From positions 29,123 to 93,122 of the forward strand of contig NZ_NHPJ01000059.1 in NCBI RefSeq assembly GCF_002252985.1: a DNA stretch of 64,000 nt, read 5' to 3'. The translations under genes were made by a program, and so were the position numbers. A model generated the notes under the pieces. It saw only the letters and a program-made list of their open reading frames with translations. It had not been told where the DNA came from and made no database searches. Positions within the stretch are counted from its first letter, which is position 1. Every line of letters begins with the position of its first letter. Shown here one piece after another: positions 59,162 to 64,000 of the stretch. The DNA is from Halorubrum halodurans. Its GTDB lineage: Archaea > Halobacteriota > Halobacteria > Halobacteriales > Haloferacaceae.

Positions 59162-60091
59162 TCACCGCGTATCGAGTCGGAGCGGGGACGCTCGTTCCCA
59201 GAGATGGTGGTGTTCGGCACAGACGGTCACGAGGTTCTCTAAGCAATTGGCCTGCTCAAAATCCACCTCGTTTTCATCCGCCCCAAAGGCGCTCAGCGGG
59301 CGAATGTGATGGACATGGAGTCCTCTCTTGAACGCCTCCCGGTGAGCGTCCTGGGTCCACTCACAGCCCGGCGTTTGACAGGTATAGTCGTCGCGTTCCA
59401 GCGCTTTTTGTCGTTGCTGGTCCCAGTTGTCCCCATATTCGCGCCACTCGTGGACTGGTTGCTCCTTCCAGTTGTGATGATCTGGGCCCGCAGGCCGACC
59501 GACTGGTTCGTAGCCGGCGGCGCGTACGGCCGCCTGCCAGCCGTTCCACCGTCTGATGTAGGGTTTGTGCGAGAACTCGCCGTTGGCACTCATTTCCTTC
59601 GCAGTCGGGACTTTGCCAAGCTCGTCTGTAAGTCGAGAAATCTCCTCAAGGAGCTCCTCGTCGGGAACCTGCATTCGCTTTCGCGGGTTGTAGCCGGCTG
59701 CCTTGAGAGCCTCATTCCAGCTTCCGAAGTGGTTCTGCGCTACTGTTACGGAGTACTGCCCCTGTTCTCGCATTTCCGCTGAGGTTGGTGGCTCTCCAGA
59801 TTCCGTCGCGAGTCGAGTGATCTCTTCGAGAATCTGCTCTGAAGGAACCTGGTACTCCTGCATTGGTTCGAATCCCGCTTCACGCAAGGCTGTACTCCAC
59901 GATCCGAAGTGATTCTCGTACGTCCCGGGCGCATACTCACCCTGCGTTTTCATTTCCGTGGCTGTCGGGGTACGACCGAGCTTCTCCGCAAGTCGGTTGA
60001 GTTCTTGGAGGAGTAACTCGTCCGGAAGGCGCTCCGTGTATCCATCTCGATATCCGTCGGCAGGGGATGAGGTGGCATCATCACCGGTCAT
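59162..60091 (-). CDS. HNH endonuclease with homing-associated repeats
   Basis: 309 aa from the ATG at 60091. Three and a half repeats of the L..L...A..LG..P...EM type (KLGRTPTATEMKTQGEYAPG; ESGEPPTSAEMREQGQYSVT; ELGKVPTAKEMSANGEFSHK), then the HNH domain: CQTPGCEWTQDAH, GLHVHHIRPLSAFG and CAEHHHLWER. The HNH part is closest to the protein at 31542 and less like that at 8870. Probably a site-specific nuclease. Leader copy 17 is upstream and a structured repeat is downstream. Confidence 0.85.
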   Translation of the reverse strand: MTGDDATSSPADGYRDGYTERLPDELLLQELNRLAEKLGRTPTATEMKTQGEYAPGTYENHFGSWSTALREAGFEPMQEYQVPSEQILEEITRLATESGEPPTSAEMREQGQYSVTVAQNHFGSWNEALKAAGYNPRKRMQVPDEELLEEISRLTDELGKVPTAKEMSANGEFSHKPYIRRWNGWQAAVRAAGYEPVGRPAGPDHHNWKEQPVHEWREYGDNWDQQRQKALERDDYTCQTPGCEWTQDAHREAFKRGLHVHHIRPLSAFGADENEVDFEQANCLENLVTVCAEHHHLWERASPLRLDTR

Positions 60092-60112
60092 AGCTGAGGG
60101 TGTTGTCTGGAA

Positions 60113-60145
60113 CGCGCCTGCACCCTTCTTGGCGCGAAACGACAA
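60113..60145 (-). promoter_or_regulatory. Leader element copy 17 (HNH gene)
   Basis: Minus strand: GTTGTCGTTT, then CGCGCC and GGCGCG arms around a loop with AAGAAGGGTGCA. A 6-bp stem. The ATG is 22 nt below. Confidence 0.65.
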
Positions 60146-60202
60146 CGCTGATTCGCGCACCGATTCCCCCGGTTTCACTGATAAATGTTGGACCCGTCCT
60201 CG

Positions 60203-60285
60203 AGGTTGTGGCTGCGCGCGCAACGACCGCAGGGAGTGAGCACGGAGCGGTGGGCGGGGCGGCGGGGCTTGGGCCGGTCCGGCAC
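60203..60285. repeat. Structured intergenic repeat, copy 2
   Basis: Similar to 59032-59110: GGTTGTGGCTGC, then GACCGCAGGGAG, GGAGCGGTGGG and GGGGCTTGGGC. The bases outside the conserved blocks differ. It follows the stop of the OB-fold gene at 60313, the same relation as copy 1 to its gene. A weaker, third version may exist near 61648-61690. Confidence 0.55.
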
Positions 60286-60312
60286 TCACCAGAAAAAGAA
60301 GGGCTACGCCCC

Positions 60313-61173
60313 CTACTCTTCCCACCAGCGGTCGTCGCGATCCGGGAAGACAATCATACTGTCGTAGGTGACTGCGAGAGAGCACCGGCCTTGGTACCAG
60401 TTCTTTTTGAGATGCCGCATCCGCACCCGTTCACCTTCCTGGACGAAGGCGGGCTTGCTGGCCTTCCAAGACGTCCACTTGATTTTCTCCGTGTCATCGG
60501 CTATCAAGCCGACTTGAGCTATGGCTGGATCGGAGGGATCCCACAGTTCGATCACGGTTCCCTCGATGCTCACCTCGTCAGTCTGCACGTCCGGGACGTC
60601 CTCGATCGGGCAGATGGCGCCGGGGGCCGCCTTGAGCGCGTCCATCGTGTCGAATACTGCTTCGGTGATGTCTTGCCCCTGGGCGACCCGCTTTGCGAGC
60701 ACCCGGGAGACAGCCGCTCGACTGTGGTCGGTCCGAAGCCGCTGTGCCATCCGGTCTGCTTCCTGATTCACCTTCGCCAGCTCCATCCGGGAGAGGCGCT
60801 CGCGCGGATCCGTCCGGTCCGGGGTGCGTTCCTCCCGCTTGCGCTGCCGCCGTTCGGTGACGACCTCGCGAGTCCGCTTCGCCCGGCCCTCCTGGGTGCC
60901 GAGTTCCGCCTGGGCGCTGATGTGGTCCAGTTCGGCCTCTCGGGCGCGAATCTTCTCTTCCTGCGCGAGGGGCAGATGCGAGAAGTCCTGGACGATGCCG
61001 TCTGGGTGGTTGGAATCCACCTTCGCCTGCGTTTCCTGCTGGACCGTCGCCCGGAACTCCGGCTCATCGTCGACGACCTCGAAGCCGTCCTCGTCGACGC
61101 CGGCCTCTTCGGTTCGTTCGAATGCCTGTTCATCCACCGTAACGACCTTGCGACTCGAGTTGTTACTAGACAT
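60313..61173 (-). CDS. OB-fold (RPA-like) DNA-binding protein of the mobile element
   Basis: 286 aa, ATG at 61173. The first 150 residues are highly charged and probably coiled (EEKIRAREAELDHISAQAEL; EVVTERRQRKREERT). The C-terminal 90 residues look like an OB fold: VSIEGTVIELWDPSDPAIAQ, VGLIADDTEKIKWTSWKASK, EGERVRMRHLKKNWYQGRCS. This is the pattern of archaeal RPA-type single-strand-binding domains. It lies beside a GC-rich block with a long inverted repeat, so a replication or transfer role for the element is plausible. Confidence 0.7.
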   Translation of the reverse strand: MSSNNSSRKVVTVDEQAFERTEEAGVDEDGFEVVDDEPEFRATVQQETQAKVDSNHPDGIVQDFSHLPLAQEEKIRAREAELDHISAQAELGTQEGRAKRTREVVTERRQRKREERTPDRTDPRERLSRMELAKVNQEADRMAQRLRTDHSRAAVSRVLAKRVAQGQDITEAVFDTMDALKAAPGAICPIEDVPDVQTDEVSIEGTVIELWDPSDPAIAQVGLIADDTEKIKWTSWKASKPAFVQEGERVRMRHLKKNWYQGRCSLAVTYDSMIVFPDRDDRWWEE

Positions 61174-61211
61174 TGGAGTTCACTAACTCCGAAGGCGCTC
61201 GCGCGCCGCCA

Positions 61212-61245
61212 CCGCGATGTCCCAAGCATCGCGGTTTTCCGACGA
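61212..61245 (-). promoter_or_regulatory. Leader element copy 18 (OB-fold gene)
   Basis: Minus strand: CGTCGGAAAA, then CCGCGATG, loop CTTGGGA, CATCGCGG: a perfect 8-bp stem of a fourth sequence class. A second small stem GGAGTT/AACTCC (61174-61189) abuts the ATG. Confidence 0.6.
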
Positions 61246-61771
61246 TGTCGACGACCGATAGCACCGACTGCGCGCTCTCGCTCGCGCCTTCGCGAGCGCC
61301 CTACCGGGCGCGAGCGAGAGCGCGCCCGAGTGCGGTCGACCCCAACCAGCACCGCGCGCCGACCCGCCCGGAGCGAGCGGCCAGCGGAGTAAGCGTGGGG
61401 GGTGAGCAGCCACGCCGCGCAACCCCCCGCGCTTACCCGCTGGCGTCGAGGGCACATTCACTTTAGCCCGGCAGCCCGCCCGCTACTGCAGGCAGGCAGC
61501 CCGGAATGGTCGGTCGCGAGCGACGCGGAGGGCGGCAGCGGCGAGCGGGGCGGGCCGTAACCTACACACCTGTCCAGCCGGCCGCGCCGCTCAGACGGCC
61601 ATTCACTAGCCTGGCGGACTCAGAAAGGGCGAGGCCGCCTCGGTCGTCCCCCGACCCCGCAAGCACCGCAGGGACGAGGAGCGCAGCGGTGGTCGCGGGA
61701 CGTCGAGCGGCCGAGGGCTTTCGGGTGTCGTCGCCGGCGCTGGGTGTTCGGCATCGCTACTCGGAGACCGG
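61246..61771. other. GC-rich non-coding block with a 19-bp inverted repeat
   Basis: About 525 bases without a supported gene; the open frames present are proline and arginine-rich shadows. The main feature is a perfect inverted repeat, 61270-61288 with 61307-61325, arms built on GCGCGCTCTCGCTCGCGCC around an 18-nt loop that has its own small stem. Further short palindromes (GGCAGCCCGCC; CGGCCGAGGG) follow. It separates the OB-fold gene from the PIN toxin gene. Origin, transfer or RNA function are all possible. Confidence 0.6.
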
Positions 61772-62341
61772 TTACTCTTCGAGACGGCGGAGCAATTGTG
61801 TGACGTACGGACTGTTCTCCCAGCTCCGATGCGGGCTAATCGTCGTGATTAGCGTCCGAGCCTCTTTGGGGCTCAGATGTCCGTTCCGAGCGTAATCGAC
61901 GATGAGCCGTGGTGTCGGGACGATCCGCGGGCCCTGTAGCACGGCGTGAATCAGTGGGAAGTTCGTTCCGCCGAACTCGTCGGTGAGAAACCCATCGACG
62001 TCGAGCGCGTTCGCGAGGACGATCCCGTCGGTTTCGCCGTCGTCGAGCCCGAACGTCGGCCGCGAGTCTGGTGTATCCTCGCGCTCGTAGGGGTCTTCAA
62101 CCGTGTAGTAGCTACGGGCCGCGAGGACGTTGTTCGCAGCCGCGGCGTGGATGTCCTGGTACTGCGTGATGTCACGGAGTTCGGCGACCACTTCTGGCGG
62201 CACGAACACGTCACACGAGGTGAGCAGATACTGGAACGGGTCCGGAGTGTTAGTGTCGACAGCCGCGTCAGCGCGGGGAACCGCGAGACTGACGAGCGCA
62301 CTAGTGTCGGCGACGACCGTACGCAGTCGCCGGCCGCTCAT
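61772..62341 (-). CDS. PIN-domain toxin (VapC-like)
   Basis: 189 aa. The PIN ribonuclease acidic residues are visible: Asp in VVADTSALVSLA, Glu in PPEVVAELRD, Asp in GLDDGETDGIVLANAL and the late Asp in VDGFLTDEFG. Longer than usual VapC (about 130 aa) through a middle insert and a C-terminal helical part (SPKEARTLITTIS). Coupled by ATGA to the upstream RHH gene, as in toxin-antitoxin operons. Targets are unknown. Confidence 0.8.
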   Translation of the reverse strand: MSGRRLRTVVADTSALVSLAVPRADAAVDTNTPDPFQYLLTSCDVFVPPEVVAELRDITQYQDIHAAAANNVLAARSYYTVEDPYEREDTPDSRPTFGLDDGETDGIVLANALDVDGFLTDEFGGTNFPLIHAVLQGPRIVPTPRLIVDYARNGHLSPKEARTLITTISPHRSWENSPYVTQLLRRLEE

Positions 62342-62706
62342 CGCTCGTCGTCGGCTGCGGTATCGACCGCCGTCGCGTCGCCATCGTAGACGTCGACGTC
62401 GTCGGGGGCGGCAAGATCAAGTGGTTCATCCTCGAGATCTGCTTTGAGAAGCCGGAGGCGCTGGGCAGTCTCGGCGCCGACCAACTGCTTGACCGTCTCG
62501 AACTCAAGCTGGTCGTCGTAGTACTTCGTCGCGACGAGTTCCTGGAAGGTCTCGCTGTCGGCCGTATCTTCGATGTACTCACGAATCGCCTCAACAAGCA
62601 GATCCGTCCGATCCTTGTCGAAGAGCTCCGCGATCGCATCCAGCCGGTCGACGAGATACTCCGGCGACTGGAAATGGACCCGGCGCGGATCGTCGCTTGC
62701 GCTCAT
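62338..62706 (-). CDS. Ribbon-helix-helix antitoxin
   Basis: 122 aa from the ATG at 62706. RHH at the start: RRVHFQSPEYLVDRLDAIAE, then LFDKDRTDLLVEAIREYIED. The acidic C-terminus (EPLDLAAPDDVDVYDGDATA) probably wraps the PIN protein. It ends within the toxin start. A 9-bp inverted repeat just upstream is its likely operator. Confidence 0.75.
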   Translation of the reverse strand: MSASDDPRRVHFQSPEYLVDRLDAIAELFDKDRTDLLVEAIREYIEDTADSETFQELVATKYYDDQLEFETVKQLVGAETAQRLRLLKADLEDEPLDLAAPDDVDVYDGDATAVDTAADDER

Positions 62707-62707
62707 T

Positions 62708-62730
62708 CTATGTGCAAGTTCTGCACATAG
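62708..62730. promoter_or_regulatory. Operator of the RHH/PIN operon
   Basis: CTATGTGCA (62708-62716) and TGCACATAG (62722-62730), a perfect 9-bp inverted repeat with a 5-nt centre directly before the ATG. A second related pair (TGCACAGAGC then TTGCACATAG) lies at 62752-62771. Two such sites fit cooperative binding of RHH dimers. Confidence 0.7.
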
Positions 62731-62799
62731 AGTGATAACCGTTTCGGCGTTTGCACAGAGCTTGCACATAGGGCCTCTGACGGAACCGTCCCGCCAGTC

Positions 62800-63129
62800 T
62801 CAGCCGTCGTCCTGTGCGTTCAGCTCCTCGAGGAACCAGCTGACTGCGGTTCCGATCCGAACGCCGTCGACGTTGCGCATCTCGAGGCCGTTCGTGGCGG
62901 TCCGAAACGGCTCGTCGTCGACGAGGATCCGGTGGATGACTGTCCGGACCGACTCCGTTCCGTACCTGTCGACGAAAGCCGCGACCGCCGTATCGAAATG
63001 CGCATCCTCGTGCTCGGTTCGCGGGTTCTGCGCCCGGTGGATCACGAGGTCGACCACATCGTCGACCGATGCGTGCTCAGGATTCCCGGTTTGCTCACGA
63101 ACGTCATTGAGGGGCTCAGCATCAGGCAT
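62800..63129 (-). CDS. Hypothetical protein
   Basis: 109 aa, ATG at 63129. Acidic and mostly helical (HASVDDVVDLVIHRAQNPRT; TAVAAFVDRYGTESVRTVIH; GVRIGTAVSWFLEELNAQDD). No recognised family. It starts 7 nt after the stop of the 116-aa zinc gene, so the two share an operon. Confidence 0.6.
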   Translation of the reverse strand: MPDAEPLNDVREQTGNPEHASVDDVVDLVIHRAQNPRTEHEDAHFDTAVAAFVDRYGTESVRTVIHRILVDDEPFRTATNGLEMRNVDGVRIGTAVSWFLEELNAQDDG

Positions 63130-63135
63130 TAGGGA

Positions 63136-63486
63136 TCACTCCGTGGCGTCGTCCGTATCGGTCGTCGCAGGGTCGGTTGCTCGTTGCCGGCGGATTGCAG
63201 CCAGCGTCTCCTCAAGCGTGTCCACACTCTCGATCGCCGCGGGCTCATCGGTAATCTTGTCGATGAGTGCGGCTCGCTCGACGGCAGTCTCGTCGCCGGC
63301 AGTCGTGTCGATCGACTCGACCCGTACTTGACGCACTTCCTGCCACCCGCAGTCCCAACAGGCCCGCGTAATCTCGAGGCGCTCGTCGGGCTCGGCCGTG
63401 AGGACTGCGTCCCGAAGCGACGTCGAAAGCGGCTGCTCCGCACCGACCTCAATGGTGAGGGGTGCGCCGCAGGCGGGACAGTCCAT
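63136..63486 (-). CDS. Zinc-ribbon hypothetical protein
   Basis: 116 aa from the ATG at 63486. MDCPACGAPLTIEVGAEQPL and RACWDCGWQEVRQV form a four-cysteine zinc ribbon; the rest is acidic and helical (AIESVDTLEETLAAIRRQRA). A longer frame reaches 63588 but has a non-halophilic hydrophobic start, which I reject. First gene of a two-gene operon with the 109-aa gene. Confidence 0.65.
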   Translation of the reverse strand: MDCPACGAPLTIEVGAEQPLSTSLRDAVLTAEPDERLEITRACWDCGWQEVRQVRVESIDTTAGDETAVERAALIDKITDEPAAIESVDTLEETLAAIRRQRATDPATTDTDDATE

Positions 63487-63620
63487 AGGTATCTCGAGGA
63501 GTGCCCGTCTGTTGAAGATAGCGGAGCAACGGGACAGACACACAAACAGCGCTGTTGAGAGCAGCGAGTAGGTCCACGACACTACCACGGTGGCCGAGTT
63601 CTACTCGTGACGACGGTTGC

Positions 63621-63957
63621 TCAGTGCGTCAGTCCGAGACGAGATGGGGGGCTGAGGTCACGCGTCCAGTACGTCGCGAGCCCGCCCGGGCTACAGCGCT
63701 CGCACAGCTGCAATGGGTCTTCGAGATGACCCAGTTCGACACGGAAGCGCGTCAGCGCCGCGAGGGCGTCGACGACCAGTCCACAGCCGTCACAGGCGAC
63801 GTGATCGCGCTCGTCGGGAATCCGGCTCCGTCTGGATCGCGCAGTCGACACAGATCGGGTGTGTGACCCGTTTGTCTTGCCACCAGGTGTGGGCCTCGCC
63901 AGTCTCGGTACCGGGCGGGGCATCACAGAACGCACAGCCAACGAGGGTCTGCTGCAT
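63621..63957 (-). pseudogene. Frameshifted double zinc-ribbon gene
   Basis: The ATG at 63957 starts MQQTLVGCAFCDAPPGTETG and reads through THPICVDCAIQTEPD to a stop. In the next frame, from about 63815, the sequence continues ERDHVACDGCGLVVDALAAL and DPLQLCERCSPGG to the stop at 63621. Shifting one base near 63815 would give a single roughly 112-residue protein with eight paired cysteines. Frameshift mutation or sequencing error. Confidence 0.6.
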
Positions 63958-64000
63958 CACTCACCCCCCGCGTCGGCGTCGCGGCCGGCCGTCCAGCCAC
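63957..64000 (-). CDS. C-terminal end of an upstream gene (partial)
   Basis: A frame reading GWTAGRDADAGGE and stop runs off the right edge, its TGA overlapping the next ATG (TGATG). Only 13 residues are in view; the acidic end and tight overlap suggest a real coupled gene. Confidence 0.45.
   Translation of the reverse strand, partial: GWTAGRDADAGGE

Noticed and set aside
59860..59885. tRNA-like T-arm sequence GGTTCGAATCCCGC
   Set aside because: Lies in the coding region of an HNH repeat; no cloverleaf around it.
8341..61245. Leader hairpins as intrinsic transcription terminators
   Set aside because: They lie just upstream of start codons, after an AT-rich box on the coding strand and without a T-run after the stem.
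60100..61392. 430-codon plus-strand frame opposite the OB-fold gene
   Set aside because: Runs through leader hairpins and into Arg-rich non-coding DNA.
61506..61895. 129-codon plus-strand frame in the GC-rich block
   Set aside because: Basic, Arg/Pro-rich composition unlike haloarchaeal proteins; overlaps the PIN gene antisense.

Overview
This window comes from an extremely halophilic archaeon (Halobacteria). The proteins are strongly acidic, genes overlap at ATGA or GTGA junctions, GC is high, there are haloarchaeal families (TFB, bat-type HTH, IS1341-type TnpB, haloarchaeal 7TM histidine kinases), and AT-rich TATA boxes precede genes. I see no rRNA, tRNA, CRISPR array or integrase. The genus cannot be fixed from the sequence alone.

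Layout. (1) 1-7202, very GC-rich, plus strand: the end of a respiratory type II DMSO-reductase-family operon, most like a haloarchaeal nitrate reductase. It holds the catalytic subunit C-terminus, a NarH-type Fe-S subunit, a haem-binding gamma-like subunit, a TorD/NarJ chaperone, a membrane protein, a HEAT-repeat protein and an Mrp-type ATPase fused to DUF2249. Base composition changes abruptly inside the last gene near 6610. (2) 7.3-12.4 kb: accessory genes on the minus strand (ArdC-like protease, an HNH protein with homing-associated repeats, a sensor kinase). (3) 12.4-28.8 kb: a metal island with CopZ/CopA/ArsR, a NicO nickel exporter with NikR, MerA with an HxlR regulator, an aberrant P-type ATPase with SPW in place of CPC, SirR with a GDT1-family transporter, and a two-HMA Zn/Cd ATPase. 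(4) 29-49.9 kb: a long minus-strand array of small, mostly unrecognised genes, with a second Zn/Cd ATPase and its bat-type regulator, three TnpB genes, an Mrr-like membrane nuclease, a TumE-like toxin pair and a TFB gene. (5) 50-58.6 kb: a lower-GC patch with a PD-(D/E)XK nuclease, IS ends and two sensor kinases, then poly-gamma-glutamate genes (PgsB and a fused double PgsC). (6) 58.7-64 kb: more array genes, an OB-fold DNA-binding protein, a GC-rich non-coding block with a 19-bp inverted repeat, and a RHH/PIN toxin-antitoxin pair.

The most striking observation is a recurrent promoter-leader. Upstream of about 18 accessory genes, all on the minus strand, an AT-rich TATA-like box is followed within a few bases by an inverted repeat. 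The arms differ from copy to copy but stay complementary, and the loop keeps a purine-rich GGGTG-type core. It precedes the ArdC gene, HNH genes, zinc-ribbon genes, a 602-aa TnpB-like gene, the TFB gene and the OB-fold gene. I do not recognise this element. It suggests a regulon, or a cassette-like organisation, of element-borne genes, possibly served by the element's own TFB.
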